DNA of 64,000 nt from Megalonaias nervosa (GCA_016617855.1 JAECUM010004932.1:62001-126000); one strand, 5' to 3'. Counted from the first letter of the stretch, positions 11,403 to 23,434 are shown. Program-made: numbers and translations. Notes: generated from the sequence alone by a model not told the origin.

Positions 11403-12330
11403 GTTAGTATTTGAATGAATTCTTGCTCTCATGATATATTTATGGAATTATTTTATTACTGCACTTTAATTTAAGGGCTAAGAATAACTGAACTTGATTT
11501 TCATAGTCTGTTGTTCATGTTGTTGAAATTGTGGTTGTTAAATTCTTAAACCTTTTATATTTTGTACATAAAAGCCACAACAGGACTTTGAATCAAATTG
11601 TGGATGTTACATTCTTATCCTTTGACATCTTGTAACCAAAAGCTACAGGGGAACTTAAATTAAATTGCTATGTGACGAAAACAATAGACTTGGTGTGAAG
11701 ACTGTTAAATACACTGGAATTATACAAATTTGGATACTGAGCATGCCACATAGGAGACAAAAGTCATATGCTTAAATCAAGAATATTGACTTTACAATTT
11801 CACCCAGTTATATACATTGATTTCCAGCTGTAAATATGTTGTACTTCAGGATTATTTTTTAAATGTTGTTGGCACTGCCTCTTTGTCAGTACCAATCAAG
11901 TCCAATTCAAAATAACATCCTAAGTTAAAGGGCCAGATATGTGAGAGTGCTAATTATGGTGGGCAATCTAGTAACTAATGTAACATTTTTATAATGAATG
12001 TAAATCTTGGCACAGTATGAAGATTGGAGACCCTTAATTATTTTCAACAATAATTATGCTATTTTAAAGAAGGAAGATGAAGTCATAGTAATTGTTTGCA
12101 CATACTGTAAGTTTGGAACAGGTGAGACTTGTTGATTGGTGTGTTTTATTGATCAGTTAATGTATCTGGCTAGAAGACCCAAAGGATTCAAACATCAATT
12201 TAGATTGATTGATCAGTCATTTTTATTTTCTTGTTTAAGGAACGTACAAAGAGTTTACATGATTAAGCCTCCTGGAAAACCATAACATTTTGTACAACTT
12301 TCATTAAACTTTGATGTTATCTTTTCCTAG
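11403..12330 (+). other. Intron without recognised genes
   Basis: AT-rich intron with nothing that I can name. It ends in CTTTTCCTAG. Confidence 0.6.
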
Positions 12331-12475
12331 ATTTACCCACATTCCTGCAAGGTCTGAGCTGCCATATTGCTTCTCTTCTGAAAGAGAAGGAGAAAAAATA
12401 TTCCTACAAAGCAGACAGTTGGTTGTCTAGTGAGGCTGCCAGACCTGAAAACATCAACAAGGCTGGCACTTTTAG
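12331..12475 (+). CDS. RNF213: RNF213-like exon (pre-RING region)
   Basis: Acceptor CTTTTCCTAG|A, donor TTTTAG|GTAATT. It reads LPTFLQGLSCHIASLLKEKE followed by ADSWLSSEAARPENINKAG. The phases fit both neighbours: 2 bases complete Asp, and AG is left for Arg. An amphipathic helix followed by a charged loop fits the helical E3-shell region of the family. Confidence 0.9.
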
Positions 12476-12719
12476 GTAATTATGACATCTTTCCTTATGT
12501 TGCATATAACAATTTTAACATTGAATAATGAAGCTTATCCCTCACTATAAATCACATCAGTATGCTATTCACTCCCTTATAATGAGGTATGGTTATGGAT
12601 CTCATTAAAGTGTTTGCATATTACTATTTTTGCTTGAATTCTTTCACTCAGGTTTACTTCTTGCCTAATGAGAATCAGTTATCATGTGATTTCATATTTA
12701 TTGCTGTATTGATTGTTGC

Positions 12720-13450
12720 TTAGATCTCTGTGACATGTTTTGTGCTGTATTAATTGCTACAGAGATGTATGACATTATATACTATATTTATTGTTATGTG
12801 GATTTATGACAGATTATGAACTTTATTGTTACACTGATCTATGACAGATTATTAACTTTTGTTTCATAGTTCTCTCTGAGATGTTATGTACTTTATTGTT
12901 ACAGAGATCTGTTTGACATATTATATACTGTATTAATTCCCACATAGATCTCTATGACAGGTTATATATTATACTGTCATATAGATCTATGACAGATTAT
13001 GTACTACTAATTGTTATATATCTCTATGTGAAGTATTATATACTGTATTGTTACATAATAATATTGTATAGATCTCTGTGAGATATTATGTACTGTATTA
13101 ATTGTTACACAGATCTCTATAACCTGATTTATACTGTACTAATTGTCATATAGATCTCTATGAGATATTATGATCTGTATTAATTGTTACACAGATCTAT
13201 GACAGATTATGTTCTGTACTAACTGTTACATAGACCTATGACATATTATGTGATTTACTAATTGTTATATAGGTCTCTGTGAGATATTATGTACTGTATT
13301 GTTACATTTATCTGGGACAGATTATGTACTGTATTTACTATATTGTTACATAGATCTCTATAACATGATATGTACTGTACTAATTGTTGTACAGATCTCT
13401 ATGAGATACTAAGTACTGTATTAATTGTTACATATATTTTTATGGCATAT
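12720..13450. repeat. Degenerate minisatellite, about 50-60-bp unit
   Basis: A unit of the form GATCTCTATGAGATATTATG, TACTGTATTAATTGTTACA recurs about 12 times with substitutions and length changes. The array is intronic and non-coding. The divergence between units suggests an old array. Confidence 0.85.
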
Positions 13451-14521
13451 ATTGTACTTTTCCCTTGATTGGTGCACCCTAGTGTTTAATAGAATCCTTC
13501 AAATGAATCGATGTAGGGTGGAAAAATTCCACTTGAGGGCCAGAATTTTGTGCTTGACATGATGCTTTGATGAGCTTCTGATGCAAACTTCTGATCCTGA
13601 CAGTAGAATTTTCCTATCCAACACCATATGAAGGATTATGTTTCTCTCATTCCTGAATGAAAAGTTGAGGGTCAAGTCAAAATGCAGTATGTGAGCACTG
13701 ATGCAACTTTAAAACAGTAAGTCATCCATTAAAAATTTCCACACCATAAGATAGGGCTTCAAAGGTTAGGTTTACACTCAAGAATTTAGTGAAAACTTTA
13801 AAGGATTCAAAGAACAGTGGTCAAGACTATCCAGGAAATGCCAATACACGACAATAGTGTCATGTACTGAGGATAGCTTGTACAATGATGCAAATGTGAA
13901 CACATAAAAATAAGGTCCAATCTCATCACGAAGAGTCAAAGAGACAGACAAGATTAATGATATATTCATTAATTCAGCAATGATCTAAAATCAATTTTTG
14001 TTTCATAAATAATAAGAAGATGAATACAATATAATTGGCTTTTTAAACTTAAAATCATACTTAAGATAATGTAGCTAGGTTGATCAGTAAAGCATGTTTC
14101 TTAGATGCTAATTTCAACCACTATTTATTTGAGGATCTAAATGTGCTGCAATTGATGTTTTTCTTGATTATTATGAAAAAATGCTTATGTGATGATGAAA
14201 ATCAGGGAGTTTAGCTGCAAAATGAAAACCTCAGTCCCATGATGAAATATATAGATATTCTCCATTGTTTTTCTACACTTGGAAACATGATTATGAACTT
14301 GTTGGAGTGTTAGGATAAAAACCCATCTCTCACTTAACAGAAACAGTTTTGCCAATTTTTTTTCATGTTAGTGATTACCATATCTCCCACTTAGAAACAA
14401 ATATAATTACCAGAGTTTAGTATAGGAGAAATACTGTATGACAGTGTTCCCTTTTCATAATACTGTTCAAGAAAACCATCATAATTCCTATCACCATTCA
14501 GTGTTTTTCTTTTCTTTCCAG
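13451..14521 (+). other. Intron without recognised genes
   Basis: Ordinary AT-rich intron sequence, ending in TTTTCTTTCCAG before the exon at 14522. Confidence 0.6.
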
Positions 14522-14867
14522 ACGAGCTTGCATCCAGTATCTTGAATTCAAAATCTCCCCAATACTTGCTGGAATCATTGCCCACATTGATACAAACCAT
14601 AATCTGGATATTATTCATAATTTTCTCACCTCTGGTGACTGGAAAGCCAGGTTATGGCTTCAGATTCTCAACACCCCAGGTGCCATTCAACTACAGTACT
14701 CTGACCTTCAGTCTCCTACTAGGCAACAGGAGTTGAACGAGGTTGTTGTCAAGACAACAGGGTGTGAAGGTCAGATGTTTACTGCTGTGATGCCCTTCTC
14801 CTGGTTGATTTATGAGCAGATAGATGGCATCTGGAGAACTGCCCAAGAAAATCAGGAGGAGGAAGAA
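14522..14867 (+). CDS. RNF213: RNF213-like exon (largest in the window)
   Basis: Acceptor TTTCTTTCCAG|A, donor GAAGAA|GTAAGA. The exon has one base plus 115 codons. It contains FKISPILAGIIAHIDTNHNL, then LTSGDWKARLWLQIL, then FTAVMPFSWLIYEQIDGIW. The I-x-D-x-N-x-N-L-D motif, a W-LWLQIL segment and a PFSW motif before a helix are conserved features of this part of RNF213. It ends with an acidic ENQEEEE tail in phase 0. Confidence 0.93.
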
Positions 14868-15814
14868 GTAAGAAAATTGTAGGATATTCCTACACCATAT
14901 CTGGTGCTCTTTTCAATGTCTTCACTGCTTATGTATTGAGGGTCATAATTTGATTGGTTTTCTTCCCAGCTGTCTGTCATTTAGGGACCAGGGATGAGAA
15001 CAATATTCTAGGAATTGATAATCAAAAGTTTGTGATCATTGTTATTTTAATGGGCATTTCTTTCAACAAAAATGTAGTATTCTTTGTTTCTTTTCTTCCA
15101 ATATTCTCAGTTCCCTAAAATGTAACATTCTGGTTTTCAATGCTCTTCATAGGCAATTGATCTAACTGCAATAAAATTGTGTAATATTAAAGTATATATT
15201 CCTTGAATTCATAAATTTGAAATGGACACACTGGGAAAAATGAATATCACAAGGTAAATGACTAAAAACATTTCTATGACAGTGGAAAAAGTGGAAGTTC
15301 GATCACTTGTTGTCTGCTTTTGAAACAAAATTACTACATACCACTGAAATTAGCTCCATTGCATGTCACTTACAAAATAAGTTCAATGTAGATTGTACAC
15401 TGAAACAATCTTAACTATTGAGGGATGTTATTAATTTCAAACAGTTAGGAGAATTTTCCACATTAATCCAGAACTGCTGATCTTGCAATCATGGTAATGT
15501 TGTATATTAAGTTGACCAACAGTCCCTAGGAAGTATTGCAAGGACTGAGAGCTATCTAAATTTACATCGGACTGGTGGACTAGGTAAATTATTATTAAGG
15601 ACTCAGGTAAGTATTTTATGAGACAAAAAGCTTTAATAAAATGTTAGTCTTCCTTTTCATGCTTTTAGAATATGCTTAATATGTTACAGGTTCATGATTA
15701 TAAATTTGGGTGGGTGGGTGGCAGTACAAGTTTGTCTGATAAATGGCTTATAGACTTTAGAATCAGTCTTCCACCTTTCTGGTTTGCTATCATGATAACC
15801 ACTTTATTGTTCTA

Positions 15815-16145
15815 CCATCTATTTATCCATCCATGTGACCCTCATTCCATCTGTCTAATGTTGGCTAATAGGCATTATTATGTCTGTAAAACTGCTCACT
15901 ATAGACAAAAGAAGTTTTGTAGGGTTGATCATTGTTGTGTAAATATGACCTCATTAGATTTTGACACTCTCTTTTTTACTCTGAATTTTGTATCTACCTT
16001 CTCTTCAAGAAAAATGGCAGACCTAATATTTTCATTTTCTTATATTAGTTCATCCATCCATCTGTCTGTTACACTTGTTATTCAACAACTTGAGTGGTGC
16101 CACCATTTGAGAATCAATCCTCCACTTTTCAGATTTACTATAGTG
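15815..16145. repeat. Diverged direct repeat, copy 1
   Basis: Contains CACTATAGAC-AAA and AGTTTTGTAGGGTTGATCAT, then TTGTGTAAAGATGA-like sequence and the CATCCATCCATC end. The same order recurs at 16430-16700. The SINE at 16163-16413 sits between the two copies. The unit has no coding content. Confidence 0.7.
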
Positions 16146-16162
16146 TTAACTGATTTATTGTT

Positions 16163-16413
16163 GTTGTTGTTGTTGTTGTAGGGTTTAACGCCATTTTTCA
16201 GCACAAGATAGGCTATGCATGGCAGCCAGTATAAATGGTGGAGGAAGAACCCAGGAAAACCCCAGAAAGAACCACCGACCCACGAGAAGCTACTGGCAAG
16301 CTTTCTCACATATCCACATTGGCCAAACCCAAGACTCAAACCCACGCAGACAGAGGTGAGATCGCAGTGTCTGTAACGGTGAGCGCTTTAGACCACTCCG
16401 CCACTTGGGGCCC
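16163..16413 (-). mobile_element. tRNA-derived SINE with (AAC)n tail and perfect target duplication
   Basis: Read from 16413 on the minus strand, the head has an A box AAGTGGCGGAGTGGTCTAAA and a class II (leucine/serine-like) arrangement with B box GGGTTTGAGTC. The body follows and ends in GGCGTTAAACCCTACAAC with an (AAC)n tail, seen as (GTT)n at about 16163-16180. TAACTGATTTATTGTT occurs without mismatch at 16147-16162 and 16414-16429, which is the target-site duplication. The intact duplication suggests a fairly recent insertion. A tail of this type is common in molluscan SINEs. Confidence 0.92.
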
Positions 16414-16429
16414 TAACTGATTTATTGTT

Positions 16430-16700
16430 ATACCAGCTACTTGCCCATCCATTTATCCACCTGTCTGTCCCTTGATCAGTTCTTATATCTGTTCATAGCT
16501 AAGAGGCATAATATCTCTGAAACCACTCACTATAGCCAAATAAAGTTTTGTAGGGTTGATCATTGTTGTGTAAAGATGAATTTTTAGATTTTCACTTTTT
16601 GTTTTTAAGTCAGAATTGTTTAACTACCTTCTTTTCATGAAAAGTGGCAGACATAGTATTTTAATTTCCTTCTCTCAGTTCATCCATCCATCACTTTTTC
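16430..16700. repeat. Diverged direct repeat, copy 2
   Basis: Second copy of the 15815-16145 block (CACTATAGCCAAATAAAGTT, GGGTTGATCATTGTTGTGTA), continuing from the SINE's target duplication. Confidence 0.7.
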
Positions 16701-16779
16701 CATCTCAATAATAAGAATGCCACCAGAGATTTGTGATGAAACTTGCTATACTTTCACATTATTAGTAGATGTGTCATGT

Positions 16780-17390
16780 ACCACATTAGAGGTCTTGGGT
16801 TCAATGTCGAGGTAATGGTTCAGTATTTTCTAGTTTTTCATTACACGTTCCCTTCCACTCTACAACTTTAAAGCTCTTTGAGAATAAAGAATGAAATTTA
16901 TTATACTTACACAACATCATTAGAAGATGTGTTGCATGCCACAGTAGGGCTTCTGTCTTCAGGGTTAATTTAACAGTTTAGTACTTGAAGTTTTCAGTTG
17001 CACTTCACTTGCTGCTGTATAAATTGAAGCTGTTTGAGATTTAGGGATGAAACGTGGTATAGAAATACATTATCATGGGACATTATGTAGCATTCCACAC
17101 CGAGGGGGGGTCATATCTTGAAGGTCAAGGTCACAGCTGAATATTTTTTTTGTTTTCTCTCACACTTTCTCTTCCAGTCTGTAACTTTAGAGACATTTTC
17201 GAGTTTGATGAAACTTGGTATACATATATACTGGCACAAGAAGATGTGTTACCTTCCATGTGTGGGGTGAAGGTCACTTGTTAACAAATTTAGTCTTCTC
17301 TTATTTTTGCTTTATATCTGAAAACTATTTGAGGGACAGGTGATGAACTATGTTACACTCACAGTGTGTTCATTAATTTTTCAAGCACAA
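16780..17390. repeat. Degenerate tandem repeat, about 160-bp unit
   Basis: Blocks recur in the order: a CTCACACTTTCTCTTCCA-like stretch, TCTGTAACTTTAGAG, TGATGAAACTTGGTATAC, AGAAGATGTGTTGCATGCCA and a GTCAAGGTCA-like stretch. About four diverged units are present. Tandem arrays with 'AAACTTGGTATAC' blocks are common in bivalve genomes; this is a recollection, not a search. Confidence 0.6.
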
Positions 17391-18335
17391 GGGTTTTCCA
17401 CAAAAGTTGGATTTTTAAAAAAAAATTTTGGTCTTCAAAAACAATTATTGATTTACTGAATATAGGCAGGTACTAGCAGCAAAGTTACCAGAGTAAATTA
17501 CCGAACCCCAACACCCAGTGACACCACTGCACTCATGCTGTTCTGTTTTATGGCATTTCATGTATCACAAAGTTTTTATATTTATGGTGAAAGTCAAAGA
17601 ATATTTTCTTGAACACTCTTCTGCAGTTGTATTTTTCTGTATGTGGGCTTGGGATGTAGAATAGACCCAAATCACCCTCATGCATGCATAAGAGGCAGCT
17701 AGTGGAGACAGACTGTTGACTGTGAGTTGTGTCCTATGTTGGATGAGGAGAATATGTTAGTTAAGCAGAGGAGAGATGTTGTTGCCACTCCAATGCAAAA
17801 CACTAGTTCAGCCTCAGATTCAGCCAAATGTGTTGTTGTAAGTCGTAAGTCTGATCATTAGTAATGCCAAGTTTTAAAAGCTTTGTTAATGACAGATTAA
17901 GTTTCACTGATAACCAAACTTTTAAAAGCTTCTTTAGAAAATGCACTTTATTGATGATGATTCTCAAAGCGATTATAAAATGAGTATTCAGCACTTAAAC
18001 AGCTCAGTCACCACCAACCTCCCCCCAGCAGTTTTGCCCAGCAGTGATGGCATCACTTTCATTTTTCAGAGGTCCTCGGTAACTTGCGCCCTTGCTTACA
18101 GTGTGGTCTATGTTTTTGGACCCCATTGTGTACAAGTTGTGGAGGGAGAGGTGTACTTAAGTGTATCAACTTGTATAGTCGTAGCATAAACACAGTAAGT
18201 CAGCATAAATCACTTCCCCCTTGTTGGGGTCCAATGCAGGTGATTAATGTTCCTCCATTTTATGAAAAAACACATGACAGACAGTCAGTAGTTGGAAACC
18301 TTGTCCAAAATGTATGAGGAACAAATTGATCAGAG
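17391..18335 (+). other. Intron sequence with a dispersed repeat
   Basis: No gene recognised. A fragment at about 18065-18165 (ACTTGCGCCCTTGCTTACAG, TTTTTGGACCCCATTGTG) matches 55570-55655. GTAGAATAGACCCAAAT... with CATGCATAAGAGGCAGCTAG at about 17655-17705 resembles 28085-28150. Confidence 0.5.
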
Positions 18336-18339
18336 CTTC

Positions 18340-18880
18340 AGCTGAAGAAACTGTTCCAAGTCAAGGCAATTGGCCATGCTTTCTTATCACTGAATTGACT
18401 GATAAGTACCAGATAGTAACAAAGCTCTTGCTATCTGTCATTGCAAAAGCCTTCTGGGCAGAAAGTTGATTCACATCATCAAGAAACTCTGCTTGGGTCA
18501 ATTACATTTTGAATGCAGTCATAAAGCCCACTCAGATAATCTGCTTTGATCTAAAAATTTGTGGAGATGCCAGTCAGTGTATCTCCTCATAAATCTTTGA
18601 ACTTGTTTCAAGTTGTAGTGTTGTCTAGGAATTTACAATAGACAACTGTGAGTCTGAGATGGTGGAAAGCAAAAGATCTCAGAACATCTCTCAAGTAAAA
18701 TGAATGAACATTCATCAAAATGGCAAGTTGATTCCCTACACTTCCATATTGACATCATCTTCACTAGCCAAGGTTCTGGTATGTTAACCTATCACACCTT
18801 GGTGGATCGATCCAATATTTCATTGTTTTGCACTAGTGACATCTATTGGGTTTCATGTGTTGCCTCCCTTAGTATGTTAT
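18340..18880 (+). mobile_element. LINE ORF1 (gag-like) fragment 1
   Basis: Across frames the translation gives EFTIDNCESEMVES, then NGKLIP, then SNISLFCTSDIYWVS. These resemble the gag-like first protein of jockey/I-type non-LTR elements, in which an 'IPNPLRC' segment and CCHC zinc knuckles follow. Stops and frameshifts interrupt it. It lies directly upstream of a second gag-like fragment. Confidence 0.6.
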
Positions 18881-18939
18881 GCAAAATAACCAAAAGCATG
18901 TAACAGCAGTGCATTGTACATAGGCTGAAAATGATGGAG

Positions 18940-19590
18940 GCAGTTGACTTCAAAAGGATATCAGAGAGAAGCCATTACAGGTGTATTTGTGGGAAAGTAT
19001 GTATCTGTACAAACAGGGACTGTCAAAGGAAAATCACTTATTTATGAGTCTGTTCTAGTTGTATGCTCCCATTATCTCGATCATGGAAGAACAGCGTTCA
19101 GATTTGAACAACTTTTGATTTTGATTGGATGTAGTGGTTGCATCCAGTGAAATTCAGAGACCTGAAGCACTGAAATATCTGATTGATCGACCAAGGTGCA
19201 GATAAGTTAACATATTGGAACCTTGGCTAGCAAAGTTGTATTGACATTTGACTGCACCACTTTGCCAGTATAAATCAAAGCTAGATGCTTAAACATCTCA
19301 GCAGACTCTTGCATCACAACTCCATTGTGGCTCTTAACTGCCAGAAATATGGTCACCACAAAGGTGCCTGTAAGAGAAAACTAGTTTGCCCCAGATGTAA
19401 ATAGAAGGGCAAAGATGAAATGTCATGTGTCCAGAAAAAATCTCATGCTAATTGCTAGGCCAACACTTCTTTTACTCCAGTAGAAGCATAAGAAGGTAAT
19501 ACCAGGCCAGAGCTTTCTTGAAAACAGAAATTTTGTGGAATCCATAACTCTAACACTGCCAGCCAGCAAATATTACATGAGTGTTACTAA
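18940..19590 (+). mobile_element. LINE ORF1 (gag-like) fragment 2, with zinc knuckle
   Basis: At about 19326-19425 the frame reads LNCQKYGHHKGACKRKLVCP, a C-x2-(Y/F)-G-H-x4-C zinc knuckle, followed by RCK and KGKDEMSC. This is characteristic of ORF1 in jockey-like LINEs. Upstream pieces (IDRPRC, LTAPLCQYKSKL) fit the expected order. An in-frame stop after RCK and other breaks make it non-functional. No reverse transcriptase follows. Confidence 0.75.
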
Positions 19591-20350
19591 AGTTGAGAAG
19601 AAACCATCCTCAAATTCTGTTTGTAAAATTTTGGAATATTGAACCCATAATTGGAGAGTGGCTTCCTTCATACAGATCAAACCATAGAGATGAGGTGAAA
19701 ATGTGCCAATCACATATAGGACATGCATACCTGACAAATCCATATATCTTGAATGTTGAACCTCAAACCAGGGTGCCAGTGTCCATTGACAGTAGAACAA
19801 ATTCTTATCTAGTGTATCTATTTCCATTCTGTCAGACAGAAGTTTTTATGTGAACTCAATTAATTTGTATAGCTATAAGTTTTCTTTTACTTTAAATGTA
19901 TTGAAACATTGGTGCTACATTACGGACATAAGTACTTTTTTAAAAATTAAATTTGAATAGATCTTAATTCTTGTGCAGTGAGAATGCTGTGATATGTGAA
20001 ATTTTGATGACATTTTCATGGAACATTCCCAGTAAATAGACTGGAGTAAAATGCTTATACATCACCCCTCAACTACCTTTAAGTTGCTGATGTAAGTATT
20101 ACCAATAAGTCACATCACCTTTCCTCTGGTCTTTCCAGTGAACTGTAGTAGGCTTCCAATGATCTATTTTTGTTGCATTGTCTTAATTATGAAGTTTATA
20201 ATGGAATAATGAAGCTGTTGCGTGATCTCTCTCCTTATTCAAATGCAGAATATTACAGGTTTGTTATTCCCACCCCACTCATGGTCTTTTCTTATTTTAG
20301 AAAGTTTAATTTTGTGATTAATATAAAATTCATCTGGATTTGTTAAACAG
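19591..20350 (+). other. Intron without recognised genes
   Basis: AT-rich intron. It ends in GTTAAACAG at 20342-20350, the acceptor chosen for the next exon. Confidence 0.5.
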
Positions 20351-20536
20351 AAAATTATGTTTACTCTTCTAGTGCACATGAAAATGGACAGAGTTGTGGG
20401 CCTTGTAAAGGAGTCCAGACTTGGACAACTGATTGAGACTCTAGAGAGTAGTGTTTCTTCGGAAGATGTCTGCCATCTGTATTCCGAAGATTTCACCTAC
20501 ATGGTCTATCATGCCCAGTCAGCAGTTGAACATGAG
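20351..20536 (+). CDS. RNF213: RNF213-like exon, followed by a GC donor
   Basis: It reads KMDRVVGLVKESRLGQLIE, then VCHLYSEDFTYMVYHAQSAV, ending VEHE in phase 0. The donor is GAG|GCGAGT, a GC-type site. The nearby GT at 20541 would leave the wrong phase for the next exon, which must begin with CTG at 23213. At the 5' end, CAG|AAAATT (20350) keeps phase with the exon ending at 14867. The stronger-looking TTACTCTTCTAG at 20371 would need an extra unseen exon. The start is therefore less certain than the body. Confidence 0.82.
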
Positions 20537-23212
20537 GCGAGTATTCCACCATGTTAAGTACAGGGTTTGTGTATACAGAAGTCAGTTCTAAAGGCAGTTG
20601 GCAGTTTCTGAATGAGTTTGTCTGTTGAGGAATATTTTATTTGGTACAGATTCTGACACAGTTGCAAGGAAGGTTTCCATTTTTATACCTCTTTTTCCTT
20701 GACTAAAGAGTAGTTTTCACTTGCCTGTTAGAAAATACATTTTGTCAATATTGTCAAATCAACATTTCTGAGTAAACATGAAAGTATTAATTTAGAGTCC
20801 ACACATTTCTAGGGCCTGATGCCTCTATAAACTATTGTGAAATACAATTTTTCTATGAGAAAAGCTAATATTTTGCATGTTTTGTTTGTAGCATGTCTTA
20901 TATCTCAACTGTAAGATTTGCAAATATATGATTATGCATTCTTTAATAAATACAGCCAACTGTTTTTTCTTGAAAATTTCACAACAGTAATTGAAAAATA
21001 TTTGCAGTATTTTGCAACTGTTTGTTGGCTGCATCAGAAAATGTGTGAAAATAAATTTTCAAAATAAGTTTAACATTTCAAAATGGCCTTTAATAGGACT
21101 GTTTACATATTTGTATGGAATTTGGACATAAAAGAATTGGTAGGAAATGACCTACCTTTCAATACATAGTTAAAAGTTTGATGTTATTTACACATTTTTG
21201 CAGTAAATTCCATTGTTAAATGAAATAAGAAGATTTAACTTAGATTTGACTCATCTTGGGCCAGATTTAAATGTTGCTTAATGCATGGTTGTTTCAGTTG
21301 TAGTTAGAAAGAAATAAACAAACCAGCTCTTGTATCCTTAAAATGGTATCCCTTTCATGTACATAATAGATTTGTTTGTTGTTGCTGAATATTCTATCCG
21401 GTGGTTGGAACCACCAGCCATTGGCGCAGAACAAGGCATTCCTATTGTCTGCAACTGCACACTATCTTGACTGGTTCTTGATGATGGACATGAAGATGTA
21501 TCCCAGTGTCTATCTGCAAAAGTGACTTGCAGAGTACTCACTGGTGTCTGACAGGCAGAAATGCTGAGCTTAGCCTCATCCAGCTTAGGGGGCATGTCTG
21601 TCTGTAATGATGTCATCACCATGTGACAGAAACTCTGCCTGCCGCTGCAAGTTGGCAGCAGTTCCACTATTTGATCTCAGCAACTGGATTGTCTATTTTG
21701 TGTACACCCTGGCAGATCTGAATCCAGAGTTTGCGTCTGACTGACATCTTGAGTTCACTTCAGATTTTCATGTAAATCCAAATAAGTTAAGCTTTCACTA
21801 GAGAAGCTGGTATAATAATATTAATCTCACAAATTTTGTAAGCAATATTCTCAATAACCAGTGTGTTAATGGCTGAGCATCCATTGTTTTCTGTTATTGG
21901 CCAATTTACAACCATGGTACCCATGAGTAGGGGAAAGCTGATGTGGTTAATCCATGATATAAAAGAAGCAACAAAACAGCTAGTCGCAGAGTCTAGCAAA
22001 ACATCAGAATCTGTGAAGTGAATATTAAGTAACACAACATAAATTCTACTTCAGAGAATCCGGCAAACTCCTCCTGTTGAAGTGCTGTAATCTAGATGAA
22101 TTATAGTTCATGACATGGAAATTCAGCAATATATCAACATGTTACCATAATAGCTAATGTAAAAGTCCTGAAAGACTGTCAGGCTCTGATAAAGCAGAAA
22201 ATCTTGAACAAAGGATAAGAAAATAATGAGCAAGCAAAATCTGTCCACTCTCTACACTAATCATTGATACATGAATGACTGCTACCTGATAACCTCAGCA
22301 CACCTCCACCCCCATCTCTGATTCTCCTACCTGGTAGGGAAGATAATAGATTAATCATGTGCTCTATACAGGTAAATGCTTAGCTCAGTTGTTTTCAAGG
22401 CTAGATGTGCACTTTAATGGTATTGGTCCAGTTCATTGCTTTTGCAATGGTCCTGGATTTTAATACACGTGCATCAACATTTATATTTGTCTCAAATCAA
22501 GAAAAGTGTAGCTTATTTTTTTCAGTCTGAAATAAGTGAATGTTTTTCCTTTTCTCAGTAAATAATCTTTGTTGTAATACAATATATAATTGTGTAATTA
22601 ACAGAAAGTTAATAATTTTATCAGACCAATGTAAAGCTAAGATGTTTTTCATCAACCTGTGTGAAAATTCATCAAAATTAAGTCCCTTTATGCTGAATGC
22701 TTTTTCTTGGAAATGTTATTTCTAAAGTCTGGTGGGAATCAAGATCTGTTTAAGTAAATGATCTTGATGGGCTTGCATACCTGTTCATGTTCTGTTGACC
22801 TTTTGATTAAGCAATTAAATTAGAGGAGGATTATTACAGAATGTGAAAGATGGTGTTAATTGCCCTTCAGTACCATCTGTAAAAATCTGTCATTAACATT
22901 CCTTGAAATGCTTCATGTGACTGGCTTAGATAAAGTCACTAAATCATTACCTTTAATGAATGGTATTATATTAATTATTTTGTTTTAAAAAAGCAGTTTT
23001 AAGAAGGCAAGACTTTTTCTATCTCCAAAGAAACAGAAGCAAGCAGATACTATAACAAAAGCAATAAATACAAAATCAGAATGCATTTTGGAAACATTGA
23101 ACAAAATACCATGAAAATATAGATGAAGTGCAGAGTTAATTCAAAATACATTTCAAAGGAAAAATTAACTGCACAGTCTGGATATATTTCATTCCAACCT
23201 AATTTGTTTTAG
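20537..23212 (+). other. Intron (apparent GC-AG), no recognised genes
   Basis: A 2.7-kb intron that starts with GC and ends with TTTTAG. It holds a 109-codon minus-strand open stretch at 21338-21667 with no resemblance I recognise, and otherwise AT-rich sequence. Confidence 0.6.
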
Positions 23213-23434
23213 CTGGTGCACAATGCCATAATGCAGACATCAGCCATGTTGCTGGAGGATAACACCCCTAACATCTTAGCCCGACTTGTCTGGATCCATG
23301 AGAGCCACAGCAAGATTGTTCAACATCTTCGGTACTTCCAGACCATTAATCAAGTGTGGCCTGAGTGTGCTGCAGCTATAAGGACTATGCAAGTGGAGAA
23401 ACCAGATCATTTTCTGCTGGCTTCAGATCAGTTT
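23213..23434 (+). CDS. RNF213: RNF213-like exon (pre-RING helices)
   Basis: Acceptor TTTGTTTTAG|CTG, donor CAGTTT|GTAAGT. The exon has 74 codons, phase 0 at both ends. It reads LVHNAIMQTSAMLLEDNTPN, ARLVWIHESHSKIVQHLRYF and EKPDHFLLASDQF. It is a strongly helical segment. The V-W-I-H-E-S-H-x-x-I pattern with a following leucine helix fits the RNF213 region just before the RING. Confidence 0.92.

Noticed and set aside
15672..16181. 169-codon plus-strand frame
   Set aside because: It covers a diverged direct repeat and runs into the (GTT)n SINE tail, giving a poly-leucine end. It is not a gene.
16330..16413. Possible tRNA-Leu/Ser gene on the minus strand
   Set aside because: It is the head of the SINE at 16163-16413, with stem mismatches and no free 3' end.
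21338..21667. 109-codon minus-strand frame
   Set aside because: No recognised motif, splice context or repeat relationship. It is most likely a chance frame within the intron.
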